This document shows, piece by piece, positions 1 through 7,636 of a DNA stretch of 23,846 bases (position 1 is the stretch's first letter; each line of letters opens with the position of its first letter). Origin of the DNA: Phycisphaerales bacterium UBA4658 (GTDB taxonomy: Bacteria > Planctomycetota > Phycisphaerae > Phycisphaerales > UBA1924); NCBI GenBank assembly GCA_002405485.1, contig DHLW01000021.1, forward strand, positions 1 through 23,846, written 5' to 3'. The translations under genes were made by a program, and so were the position numbers. The notes under the pieces were generated by a model. It was not told the origin of the DNA, made no database searches, and saw only the letters and a list, made by a program, of their open reading frames with translations.

Positions 1-1
1 T

Positions 2-679
2 GCCCTCTGCCTCCAAGCCTTGGCTAGCGCGGGCGTTGAGCTCGCCCGACTGCTTGCCGACGCTGTCACCGCTTTTCGCGAGGCCTTGCAAGTGCAAACC
101 CGAGATACGCTCCCACAGGACTGGTCGATGACCCAGAACAACCTTGGCAATGCACTCAGCGACCAAGCCGAGACGAGCGCGGGCGAGGAGCGGGCCCGCC
201 TGCTGACTGAAGCCGTTGACGCTTATCGGTCGGCCCTGCACGTTCGGACTCGAGAGACGTTCGCAGAGCGCTGGGCCGGGACCCAGAACAACCTGGGCAT
301 CGCCCTCCGCCGCCAAGCCGCGGCGAGCGCGGGTGTGGACCGCGCCCGACTGCTTGCCGACGCTGTCACCGCTTTTCGCGAGGCCTTGCAAGTGCAAACC
401 CGAGAAACGCTCCCACAGGACTGGGCGATGACCCAGAACAACCTTGGCATCACGCTCCTCGCAATTCTGGAGTACAGAGCAGAGGACCCTTGCCCCCTCC
501 TCCGTCAGGCCATCGCGCGGATCAAGGGTTCACTGACGGTCTACACCGGGACGGACTTTCCGCAGCAGCACATTGCGGCCACTAAGCTGCTTCAAGACCT
601 TCGACGGCTCTACGAGCGACACGCATGCCATGGTGGCGAACGTGGTTTGCCCTTCGATGAGATTCCCCCAGCAGATTGA
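2..679 (+). CDS. TPR-repeat protein, 3' end only (5' truncated by window edge)
   Basis: The frame is open from the first bases of the window, so the true start lies upstream; a TTG at 20 is only an internal possibility. About 225 residues are visible. They contain three tandem 50-residue units, each running from an LL(A/T)(D/E)AV helix through an (A/E)L.V.TR segment to the signature TQNNLG. This is the tetratricopeptide style seen in kinesin-light-chain-like repeats and in bacterial TPR arrays attached to CHAT, NB-ARC or other signalling domains. Such repeats normally mediate protein binding. After the third unit the sequence diverges into a C-terminal cap of about 70 residues ending at a TGA. 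Units one and three are almost identical in DNA. No catalytic domain is visible, so any effector domain would lie upstream of the window. Confident as a TPR protein; function unknown. Confidence 0.8.
   Translation, partial: ALCLQALASAGVELARLLADAVTAFREALQVQTRDTLPQDWSMTQNNLGNALSDQAETSAGEERARLLTEAVDAYRSALHVRTRETFAERWAGTQNNLGIALRRQAAASAGVDRARLLADAVTAFREALQVQTRETLPQDWAMTQNNLGITLLAILEYRAEDPCPLLRQAIARIKGSLTVYTGTDFPQQHIAATKLLQDLRRLYERHACHGGERGLPFDEIPPAD
43..449 (+). repeat. Near-identical 107-bp direct repeat (43-149 and 343-449) within TPR array
   Basis: Bases 43-149 and 343-449 are identical except at 106/406 (T/A) and 125/425 (T/G), so 105 of 107 positions match. The offset is exactly 300 bp, which is two 150-bp TPR units. 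The unit between them is clearly diverged, so the similarity follows an A-B-A pattern, as expected from duplication or gene conversion of a two-unit block. Confidence 0.9.
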
Positions 680-904
680 TCCCAAAGTCGCTGGCCCTGT
701 CATGGCGACAGCGAACCTTGAAGATCGCGAACACACCGCACGGCACACATCCTTCCACTCAAGCCCCCGCGCACATTCTGACGTGAATAACGCTCGTCGG
801 ACTTCCGGGTAAAGGTTTCGTCAGGTCTCTGCGCATCCGCTTTCGGTCGATAGCCGGGTTGTCGTTGGCCTTCCTATGCTCTTTGAGTCACACTGTGGCT
901 CATC

Positions 905-922
905 GGTCGCTGAAAGGCGACC
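905..922 (+). promoter_or_regulatory. Leader hairpin directly upstream of the HNH gene
   Basis: GGTCGC at 905-910 pairs perfectly with GCGACC at 917-922 around a six-base loop. The hairpin ends 12 bases before the ATG at 935 and just before a GGGTG that may serve as ribosome binding site, so it could influence translation start. The 680-934 gap otherwise shows no gene and no convincing promoter hexamers. Confidence 0.35.
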
Positions 923-934
923 ATCGGGTGATGT

Positions 935-1672
935 ATGAGTAGTCCGAGGAACAAACCCAGCGTTCCCAAGCTGCCCACCGTTGAGGAGGCGGCTGGAGCT
1001 ATGGAGCCCGAGCCACTCATCCCCGCCGCGGCGTTTGTCCAAGGCGGGGCCGCCATCAGCGCTCTGGACTACAAGGTGCTCGTCCTCAATCGCGCGTTTG
1101 TCGCGGTCCGTGTCATCTCGGCCAAGCGGGCCTTCTGCCTGCTGCTGAAGGACATCGCCGAGGTGATCCACGTCGAGAACGGGCAGTACGTGAACTACGA
1201 CTTCGAGTCGTGGGCCGAGGTCAGCCAGATGGCCCGCAGCTTCGAGCCCGACAAGCATGACTGGGTGAAGACGGTGCGATTCGACATGGCCGTCCCGCGG
1301 ATCATCCGGCTGCTTGGCTATGACCGCCTGCCGGCCCAGATCGTCAAGCTCAACCGTCGGAATCTCTTCGCCCGCGACCGCAACCAGTGCCAGTACTGCG
1401 GGAAGCACTTCCCGACCAACGAACTCTCGATCGACCACGTCCTCCCCCGCGCCCAGGGCGGCGGGGACTCGTGGGAGAATCTCGTGTGCGCCTGCATCAA
1501 GTGCAACGCCCGCAAGGGCGGCCGCACGCCCGAGCAGGCCCACATGCACATGATCCGCAAGCCCGTCAAGCCCAAGCGCAATCCGCTCATCTCTATCCGC
1601 CTCGGTCAGGATCGCTACTCGAGCTGGAAGGCCTTCCTCGACGACGCGTACTGGAACGTCGAACTGAAATAG
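935..1672 (+). CDS. HNH endonuclease family protein
   Basis: Predicted 245 residues. Residues 46-145 match the N-terminal part of a widespread bacterial HNH family: a VLVLNR opening, a KRAFCLL helix, a DFESWAE segment and a PRIIRLLGYDRLP segment. The nuclease module follows at about 150-195: a CxxC (C152, C155), then the HNH core with D167-H168, N182, and a second CxxC (C187, C190) followed by N191. The two CxxC pairs should bind a structural zinc, and H168 is the likely catalytic general base. The first 40 residues are a low-complexity Pro/Ala/Glu-rich extension not expected in the family. The ATG at 935 follows a short hairpin and a GGGTG. The family is widely distributed and usually not linked to phage or introns, so this need not be a mobile endonuclease. 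The biological substrate is unknown. Confidence 0.85.
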   Translation: MSSPRNKPSVPKLPTVEEAAGAMEPEPLIPAAAFVQGGAAISALDYKVLVLNRAFVAVRVISAKRAFCLLLKDIAEVIHVENGQYVNYDFESWAEVSQMARSFEPDKHDWVKTVRFDMAVPRIIRLLGYDRLPAQIVKLNRRNLFARDRNQCQYCGKHFPTNELSIDHVLPRAQGGGDSWENLVCACIKCNARKGGRTPEQAHMHMIRKPVKPKRNPLISIRLGQDRYSSWKAFLDDAYWNVELK

Positions 1673-1676
1673 CCAA

Positions 1677-1707
1677 ACCCGGCGTGGCCCTTGGTGGCCC
1701 GCCGGGT
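1677..1707. terminator. Hairpin between convergent genes, probable bidirectional terminator
   Basis: ACCCGGCG (1677-1684) pairs with CGCCGGGT (1700-1707). The stem continues inside, after a one-base bulge, with GGCC (1686-1689) to GGCC (1696-1699) and a six-base loop. It begins four bases after the stop codon of the HNH gene and lies before the 3' end of the opposing gene. There is no U-tract on either strand, so intrinsic termination is plausible rather than certain. Confidence 0.5.
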
Positions 1708-1749
1708 CGTCGCTCGCACATTGCCGGACTGCACCGCCCCGTTCGATCC

Positions 1750-2175
1750 TCAGGCGCCGATCGCCACGCCGCCGAACGCCTCGGCGAAGTCGAACACGCC
1801 CTTGAAGTCTTCGAAGCTGTCGCGGTCGCCCGCCCGCAGCTCCTTGCGGTCGATCATCGCGTACACGATCACCCCGAAATCCTCGGTCTTCTTCACACCC
1901 CAGCGCGTCAGCACCGTCCCCGCGAGCAGGCCATACCGCTGCAACGCCAGATCACGCAGCCCCAGGCAAAGCTGCTGCCCGGAGACATGCCGCTGATCCT
2001 CGATCGGTTCGGCCAGATCGGTCGCCAAGCCGCGAGAGCACTCGCGCTCCGCCTCGGCGTGCACCGTCTCGACCGTATGGCGCAGGCCATCGCGGACGAA
2101 CTCAAACGCCTCTTCGGGAAACTCAGCGGCCCGAGATCGGATCGCCGACCAATCCACACTGCTGCTGCTTTTCAC
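1750..2175 (-). CDS. Minf_1886 family protein (TIGR04138-like)
   Basis: Predicted 141 residues from a GTG at 2175. That start is chosen because an AGGAG lies 10 bases upstream and because the length suits this small family; the frame also stays open to an alternative start at 2331 with unconvincing sequence. Recognisable family segments are FPEEAFEFVRDGL (about 19-31), HVSGQQLCLGLRDLAL (about 63-78), RWGVKKTEDFG (about 91-101) and EDFKGVFDFAEAF (about 122-134). The family was described mainly from Planctomycetes and Verrucomicrobia and has no established biochemical function. It is the last gene of the minus-strand group, 204 bases beyond the DNA glycosylase gene; that gap holds no gene I can support. 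Family membership is confident, function is unknown. Confidence 0.75.
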   Translation of the reverse strand: MKSSSSVDWSAIRSRAAEFPEEAFEFVRDGLRHTVETVHAEAERECSRGLATDLAEPIEDQRHVSGQQLCLGLRDLALQRYGLLAGTVLTRWGVKKTEDFGVIVYAMIDRKELRAGDRDSFEDFKGVFDFAEAFGGVAIGA

Positions 2176-2379
2176 GGGCCGTTCGCTCCTGAACTGCAAC
2201 GACGCTCGATCATCCCACGAGCCCAGAATGATAGCCCCACGCCCCGGAATATCGACACGCCGGCAGGTTTCTCCAAAGTCCCACTGCGCATCGATCCGGA
2301 CAATCTCCGTCCTGCTCGCTTCGAGCCGCAACCCGCGCGGGACTTCCTCCCTCCTCCACGCGCCAGCTTCACCAGATTC

Positions 2380-3108
2380 TCACTCTTCCCATCCGACCAC
2401 GACCCAGCGCAGCGGCGCACGAACCCACGCGCCCGCACTTCCGATCCCGATTCGGGGCGTCCGGCGGATCACCCGCCTTGGAATCGGCCGCAGCCCCGCA
2501 CCCGGCTCGGCGATCCACAGCTCCCGTCCGCCGACCAGATCCACACCGTTGTGAGCAAGGTTCACATCCATCGCCTGGCAGAGCTTCCCCGGTCCGGAGC
2601 ACAAGTCCCTGACCCGGCAGGCCGCGGCCGGATTGCCGAACCTCCGCTCGGCCATCGCAGAGCACCCCAGCATCGGGTGCACGGCGCGAATGAGCACGGC
2701 GACCGGCTCATCCACCTCGCCGCACACCACGTTCATGCAATGGTGCATGCCATAGGTGAAGTACACGTACAGCGTGCCCGCGCGGGCGTACATCATCTGG
2801 TTCCGGTGCGTCCGCCGTCCGCCGTAGGCGTGCGAGGCGCGATCCTTGACCCCGACGTATGCCTCGGTCTCCACGATGCGCCCTGCCAGCAGGAGGCCGC
2901 CGCCGAGGTCGCGCACGAGCACGCGACCGATCAGGGTTCGGGCAAGCTGGCGGGCGCCGACGGCGAATCGGTCCTCACGCCAGCGCTCGGCGGCGATGCG
3001 ATCGATCGCCGGTTCGAGCGTCACATCAGATCCGATCGACTCGCTCCGTCGCCGCGTGGTCTGTCGCCGCTGCCGACTCGGGCGAGGTTGATGCGATCGG
3101 GATGCCAT
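2380..3108 (-). CDS. mpg: 3-methyladenine DNA glycosylase (AAG/MPG family)
   Basis: Predicted 242 residues. This base-excision repair enzyme removes alkylated purines such as 3-methyladenine from DNA. By comparison with human AAG, the catalytic glutamate is E82 within VETEAY, the aromatic residues that grip the flipped base are Y84, H93 and Y116, and the pocket asparagine is N126 in the GMHHCMN segment. Further family motifs are the THRNQMMY and GTLYVY segments, the SGPGKLCQAM loop and the C-terminal TPRIGI. The first 40 residues are basic and poorly conserved, so the true start may be downstream (for example a GTG in the SDV segment). The ATG at 3108 lies three bases after the ccsA stop, without a clear ribosome site, so translation is probably coupled to ccsA. 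Alkylation repair and cytochrome c assembly have no obvious functional link. Confidence 0.9.
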   Translation of the reverse strand: MASRSHQPRPSRQRRQTTRRRSESIGSDVTLEPAIDRIAAERWREDRFAVGARQLARTLIGRVLVRDLGGGLLLAGRIVETEAYVGVKDRASHAYGGRRTHRNQMMYARAGTLYVYFTYGMHHCMNVVCGEVDEPVAVLIRAVHPMLGCSAMAERRFGNPAAACRVRDLCSGPGKLCQAMDVNLAHNGVDLVGGRELWIAEPGAGLRPIPRRVIRRTPRIGIGSAGAWVRAPLRWVVVGWEE

Positions 3109-3111
3109 CGA

Positions 3112-4923
3112 TCACGCGTAGGCGTGCAGGCCCGGGAGCAGCAGGTTCACCCCGAAGTAGGTCCAGAGCATCACCACAAAGCCGATGATGCTCAGCCAGG
3201 ACGTCGTCAATCCGCGGTTCTTGAGCGGGGTCAGGCGAACGTGGATGACGATGAGGTACACGATCCACGTGACCAGGGCCCAGAGCTCCTTGGGGTCGAA
3301 CGCCCACCACCTGCCCCAGGAGTGATCGGCCCACCACGCGCCAAGCAGAATGCCCACGCCCAGCGTCCAGAACGCCAGTTGCAGCACGATCATCTGCGCC
3401 TTGTCCAGATCCGAAAGCACCCGGGCCGTGCTGGTGGAGCGCCCGTCTGCGCCAAGTCCGAGCGCCTCCCCGCTCGCGGCGGCGAAGCTGTCGGGCTCTG
3501 CGCCAGCCGACCCGGCGGCGCCCGCGACGGCGGGTTCAGCGCGGAACTTCGCCGCATAGTGCGTGCCGATGTAGAACAAGCTGATCATGAACCCAAGCGC
3601 GATGAGCCCATAGCTCACCAGCACCGTGGTGACGTGGTACTTCAGGAGCACGCTCGTGTTCAGGATCGGCGCTTCACGCTCCACGCTCACGCCGGGGATT
3701 CCGGTCTGCGTCGCGGTGACCAGCACCATGAAGCCCACGCCCGCGGCGGCCGCTCCGAACAGCCATTGCCTCCGGATGAGCATGATCACCGTTCCCACCA
3801 GCGTCGCAAACAGGCTCAGCCCGGTCATGGACTCGAACTGGTTCTGGATCGCAAAGCGCTCGGCGATGATGCACCGGCTCACGAAGCCGAACCCGTGCAT
3901 GCCGATCGCCCCCGCAAGCGCGACAAAGCCCAGCACCGCGAGCCACTTTCGGCCCGTGCCAAAGGCCAGCAGCAATCCCACGAGCGCAAGGGCGTAGAAC
4001 CAGTACCCCCACTCGAACGCGTTCACGCGGTTGTACGCCGCCTCGAGCGCACGCCGGGCATCCGGGTACGTCGCCGCGTTGATCTTCGGGAGTTCCGCGG
4101 CGAGGGACGCGATGGCCCTGTTCGCCCGCTCCGCGTCGCCCGCTCGCCACGCCGCACCAAGCTCCGCGGCCGCCACCCGCGCGGGCGCATCGCTCGGGAG
4201 TTCGGCCAGATGCCGCCACGGCTCATCCGGGCCGGAGGACGCGACCATCTTCAGGTTCCGCCACGAGTGCTGATAGGTCAGCAGAGCGTTGCGAATCTCG
4301 TCCAGACCCTTGGCATATCCGGGCTCCAGGCCATATCGAGACGTGACCGCTTCCAGATTCTCCGCGAGCTTGGAGGGCTTCAGCCGACCCACCCGCTTCC
4401 ACCACTCGCGCTCCTCCGCGCTCGCGTACGCCTGCTCGAGCACCGCTTCGCGCAGCGGAAGGAACTCCACGTGCACCAGCGGTCGATCCACGTAGTACCC
4501 CGGATCGATCACCAGATCCATGAACGTGAACAGCGGGTCATACTTGAGCTTCTTGGCGTGCTGGGGGGACCGGGGATCGACGATGAAGTCCTGATAGTCC
4601 TGCCGGCCCATGATCACCCGGATCGTCTCGCGGGCCAGCGTGTCGATGATCTTGATCCGGCCCTGGTGATAGAGCGCAAGGTCCCGCAGCGGCTCGATGT
4701 TCACCTGCCGGCTGAAGGCGTGCTTCTGCTCGGTGTTCTGGGTCGTCGGCTCCGGCTGGCCGAAAGGGTTCTGCAGTTCCTGTTCGGCCTGACCGTCGCT
4801 CAGGATGTTGTCCCGAGGGTGAGCATTGCCGGCTGGCGCGGTCTGCGACCACGCCGACGTCACTGCTCCGCCGAGCGTGAGGATCCAGACCAGCGCGCCA
4901 CACACCACAGTCCGTGCGTTCAT
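3112..4923 (-). CDS. ccsA: Cytochrome c biogenesis protein CcsA/ResC-like, with N-terminal periplasmic domain
   Basis: Predicted 603 residues. In System II maturation, CcsA and ResB/CcsB carry heme across the membrane and attach it to apocytochrome c. Residues 1-26 look like a signal peptide ending AWSQ. Residues 27-300 form a soluble region containing a GRIKIIDTLAR segment (about 88-98), a motif I recall from CcsA-type proteins of Bacteroidetes and Planctomycetes. Multiple membrane segments follow from about 306. The tryptophan-rich WWD heme-handling motif spans about 529-553 (WWADHSWGRWWAFDPKELW). Candidate heme-ligand histidines are H430 (LLKYHVTTVL) and H561 (YLIVIHVR). A Gly/Ala-rich loop lies at 462-500. 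The start overlaps the ResB stop as ATGA, indicating translational coupling. Well above the usual length of about 300-400 because of the N-terminal domain. Confidence 0.88.
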   Translation of the reverse strand: MNARTVVCGALVWILTLGGAVTSAWSQTAPAGNAHPRDNILSDGQAEQELQNPFGQPEPTTQNTEQKHAFSRQVNIEPLRDLALYHQGRIKIIDTLARETIRVIMGRQDYQDFIVDPRSPQHAKKLKYDPLFTFMDLVIDPGYYVDRPLVHVEFLPLREAVLEQAYASAEEREWWKRVGRLKPSKLAENLEAVTSRYGLEPGYAKGLDEIRNALLTYQHSWRNLKMVASSGPDEPWRHLAELPSDAPARVAAAELGAAWRAGDAERANRAIASLAAELPKINAATYPDARRALEAAYNRVNAFEWGYWFYALALVGLLLAFGTGRKWLAVLGFVALAGAIGMHGFGFVSRCIIAERFAIQNQFESMTGLSLFATLVGTVIMLIRRQWLFGAAAAGVGFMVLVTATQTGIPGVSVEREAPILNTSVLLKYHVTTVLVSYGLIALGFMISLFYIGTHYAAKFRAEPAVAGAAGSAGAEPDSFAAASGEALGLGADGRSTSTARVLSDLDKAQMIVLQLAFWTLGVGILLGAWWADHSWGRWWAFDPKELWALVTWIVYLIVIHVRLTPLKNRGLTTSWLSIIGFVVMLWTYFGVNLLLPGLHAYA

Positions 4924-7565
4924 GACTCCACCCTCGAGTGTGCTCCGACGGTCGCCGCCGGATCGGCCGAGCGCCGATCCGCTCCCGGGAGCTTGCCCTC
5001 CGACGCCAGTTGCCGCTGAATCGCCAGTTTCCGCCGACGCATGATGATCGGCTTGATGTAGAACGCCCATGGAACCCCGACGCTCATCATCACCGCGCCC
5101 GCCGCGATGACGTAGATCCCCGGGTTGTTCCCCACGCCAAGGATCGTGAACCGCGCGTGCGGACGCTTGAGCTGACCGGCCTCCACCGCCGCCTCCGTCT
5201 GCCGCCAGCCCGTCTGATCCCACCCCGCCTGCGCGAACTTGTACTGGTTCGGCGAGACCAGCGAGATGAGCTTTCCAACCGCCGCCCCCAGCGGCGGCAT
5301 GCCCTCCGGTCGCACGTACGGCGTGCGCACCAGCAGCGGCTCGTTCAGACTCGTCCTCCGCACCTCGTCGCGAGCCTCGATGCCCCCCTCTCCGTTGGGC
5401 CATCGCGTGCTCACGATCACGTCGCTCCGATAGTCCCGCGGCGTGGTCGAGTGCGGGTACGGGATCATCTCGAAGTTCTTGAGCCGAAGCGCCATCGTCG
5501 GCCAGAACTCGTGCCGCACACGCCCGAACGCCACGGTCACCTGCTTCTCCGGTTCGCCGGGCTTTCCGGGCAGCCCGAACGTCCGCTCCGACGGGCTGTC
5601 CAGGTTCAGATATTGCGAGAACGGCACCCACCGCGTGATTCGCGCCCCCGTCGATCGATCGCTGATCTCCACCGCCACCATCGCCGCCTGGTGGTTGCCG
5701 ATCCGCTGGCGATCTCGCTCGTCCTCGGGAATCACCCGCGGCACGGTCACGCTCACCGCGTCATCGATCCGCTCCGAGAGCTTGATCGAGAGCATCGGTG
5801 CAACCTTCACGAGGTCCCCCAGACCCAGGCCGCTCGTGACCGTCGCGTTCTGTCCCGGCATGCGCACGATCGATCGCACCGTTCCGTCCGGCCGCTCATC
5901 CAGATACACCTGCAGGATCGACGCGTCGACATAGGTCAGTACGATCGACCCATCCGGAGCCCCGCGAGCCGGCATTCCGCCCGCTCCGCCGTTGCCCTGC
6001 GGCTGGACCGAGAGGTCCTGGGTGATCTCCGGAAACCGGTGATAGAGCCACCGGTCAAACGGCTTGCCCGGCTCGCCGCCCGATCCCGCCGGGGGCTGCA
6101 CCCGCACCACGCACACGCTCGACGTCGCGCCGCGATACCCCGCGGTCACGATGGGAAACTGCGGCTCCGGCGTGAGCTCCTGGATCGTGAGCACGTATCC
6201 GCTGTCCCCGACGGGGATGCTCTGCTCGGGCTGGATCGCATAGACCTGCCGGAAGCCCGTGGAGGGAATCTCCACGATGAGCGCGTGCCGAGCGCCCGTC
6301 GGAATCGTCGTGCTCAGAGCGTTCCACCGATCGTCGCTTGCGCCGATCATGTACTCGACGCCAAGCAGGTCCAGACGCTCCCACCTGCGGGCCGGACTGT
6401 CCGGGGCCAGACGCCAGTACTTGGTCTCCACGCGGCCCTGAGCCGCCAGTGAAGGATCGATCACGCTCTCCAGCACCCGCAGCCGTGTCGGCCCCGTCGC
6501 GGTGAGCTTCATCCCCGGCGGGAGCACGTCCCCCGTCTGGTCCGCCTTCACCCACGTCTCGACCGGCTCCGCGAAGCTCGCGTACCCCACGATCCGGAAA
6601 CTCAGGTCCGGGTCCGCGAGGACAGGATCGCCCTCGCGCCGCATGGCTTCCGGGACGCGAATGTCCAGCGGGCCAAGGGTCGCGGGCGGTGGCTCCGAAG
6701 TGTCGCTCACTCCGAGCACGTTCAACCCATAGTCGTTGTACCTGGGCACGCCCTTGAGCGGGCGCTGCTCCCACCCGCGGCTCTTGTCCTGCGTCACCCA
6801 GAGCGCCGTCCGGGTGTTGTCATAGAACCCGGTCTCCGGTCGACCCACGAGCGGCTGGTCCTCTTCATCCAGACCGTCCCCCGCCAGCAGCAGCATGTCC
6901 CCCTCCTGCTTGTGCGTCGCGTACAGCACGCTCCCAAGTCCGATGGTCACGATTCCCGAGTGGACCGTGAGCACCCCGACATTCGGAAAGCTGAACTCGA
7001 TGCGGCGAAGCGTCGCCACCACCATGTTCACCACAAACAGCATGAGCAGCGCGGTGAGCGGCCACCAGGAGTAGAACTCCAGTTCGCTCATCTCCATGCC
7101 CGGAAGTCGCCGCACCTGAATCGAGGAGTACTTCTCCACAAACGCGCTGAAGAACTGCACGCCCCGGCCGGTGTACGGATCGAACATCATCGCCGGCCAG
7201 AGCGTCCGACCCCACCCCCACGACACAGCGACACACAGCGCAAGCATGCCCAGCAGCACCGTCGCAAACCGTGCCGGACGTGCCGTCCCGCGTTGCCGAA
7301 GCGTTCGATTCAGCAGCCACATCGGCAGCACCGCCAGCACCGCGAGCGCCACGATCAGGGTCATCCCCTTGAACGCCCACGTCGGCACCAGCGCAAGCAG
7401 ACCCACCGGGATGCTCGCCAGCACGCCATACAGCGATATCAGCACCAGCGTGATGACCGCCAGCGTGATCGAGCTCAGCGCCCGAACGATCCATTTCACA
7501 GGTGTCAGCACGCCCGTCAGGTGCCGATCGTCCCACGCTCGACTGCGCATCCCTTTCGCGCTCAT
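4920..7565 (-). CDS. resB: ResB-like cytochrome c biogenesis protein (large periplasmic domain)
   Basis: Predicted 881 residues from the ATG at 7565, preceded by GCGAGG; an in-frame start at 7634 would add 23 unlikely residues. ResB/CcsB is the System II partner of CcsA and is thought to hold the apocytochrome and help form the heme export channel. Membrane segments are visible at about 27-50, 65-85, 100-118, 168-186 and 196-216. A soluble region of roughly 600 residues follows, then one more membrane segment near the C-terminus (IYVIAAGAVMMSVGVPWAFY) and a basic tail, the topology expected of ResB. Typical ResB proteins are about 450-550 residues, so the periplasmic part is enlarged here. 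The stop overlaps the ccsA start (ATGA at 4920-4923). Identification rests on topology and on the downstream ccsA rather than on a sharp motif. Confidence 0.78.
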   Translation of the reverse strand: MSAKGMRSRAWDDRHLTGVLTPVKWIVRALSSITLAVITLVLISLYGVLASIPVGLLALVPTWAFKGMTLIVALAVLAVLPMWLLNRTLRQRGTARPARFATVLLGMLALCVAVSWGWGRTLWPAMMFDPYTGRGVQFFSAFVEKYSSIQVRRLPGMEMSELEFYSWWPLTALLMLFVVNMVVATLRRIEFSFPNVGVLTVHSGIVTIGLGSVLYATHKQEGDMLLLAGDGLDEEDQPLVGRPETGFYDNTRTALWVTQDKSRGWEQRPLKGVPRYNDYGLNVLGVSDTSEPPPATLGPLDIRVPEAMRREGDPVLADPDLSFRIVGYASFAEPVETWVKADQTGDVLPPGMKLTATGPTRLRVLESVIDPSLAAQGRVETKYWRLAPDSPARRWERLDLLGVEYMIGASDDRWNALSTTIPTGARHALIVEIPSTGFRQVYAIQPEQSIPVGDSGYVLTIQELTPEPQFPIVTAGYRGATSSVCVVRVQPPAGSGGEPGKPFDRWLYHRFPEITQDLSVQPQGNGGAGGMPARGAPDGSIVLTYVDASILQVYLDERPDGTVRSIVRMPGQNATVTSGLGLGDLVKVAPMLSIKLSERIDDAVSVTVPRVIPEDERDRQRIGNHQAAMVAVEISDRSTGARITRWVPFSQYLNLDSPSERTFGLPGKPGEPEKQVTVAFGRVRHEFWPTMALRLKNFEMIPYPHSTTPRDYRSDVIVSTRWPNGEGGIEARDEVRRTSLNEPLLVRTPYVRPEGMPPLGAAVGKLISLVSPNQYKFAQAGWDQTGWRQTEAAVEAGQLKRPHARFTILGVGNNPGIYVIAAGAVMMSVGVPWAFYIKPIIMRRRKLAIQRQLASEGKLPGADRRSADPAATVGAHSRVES

Positions 7566-7636
7566 AGGCCTCGCTTCATTCGGCCCAACTGGGCATCCGT
7601 CCGTGACCCGAGAGGAAAATCCGCAAACTTGCAATC

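Noticed and set aside
821..1549. Minus-strand open frame opposite the HNH gene
   Set aside because: No recognisable domain, and the plus strand carries complete HNH and zinc motifs.
935..1672. HNH gene as a homing endonuclease or defence nuclease
   Set aside because: It belongs to a widespread single-gene HNH family; there is no intron, intein, methylase or other defence partner beside it.
2176..2331. N-terminal extension of the Minf_1886 protein to a start at 2331
   Set aside because: The GTG at 2175 has a good AGGAG, and the extra 52 residues do not resemble the family; kept only as an alternative.
1387..5019. Very long plus-strand open frame of about 1200 codons
   Set aside because: It runs antisense through the glycosylase, Minf_1886 and ccsA genes; its product is Arg/Pro/His-rich without domains, as expected for a GC-rich shadow frame.
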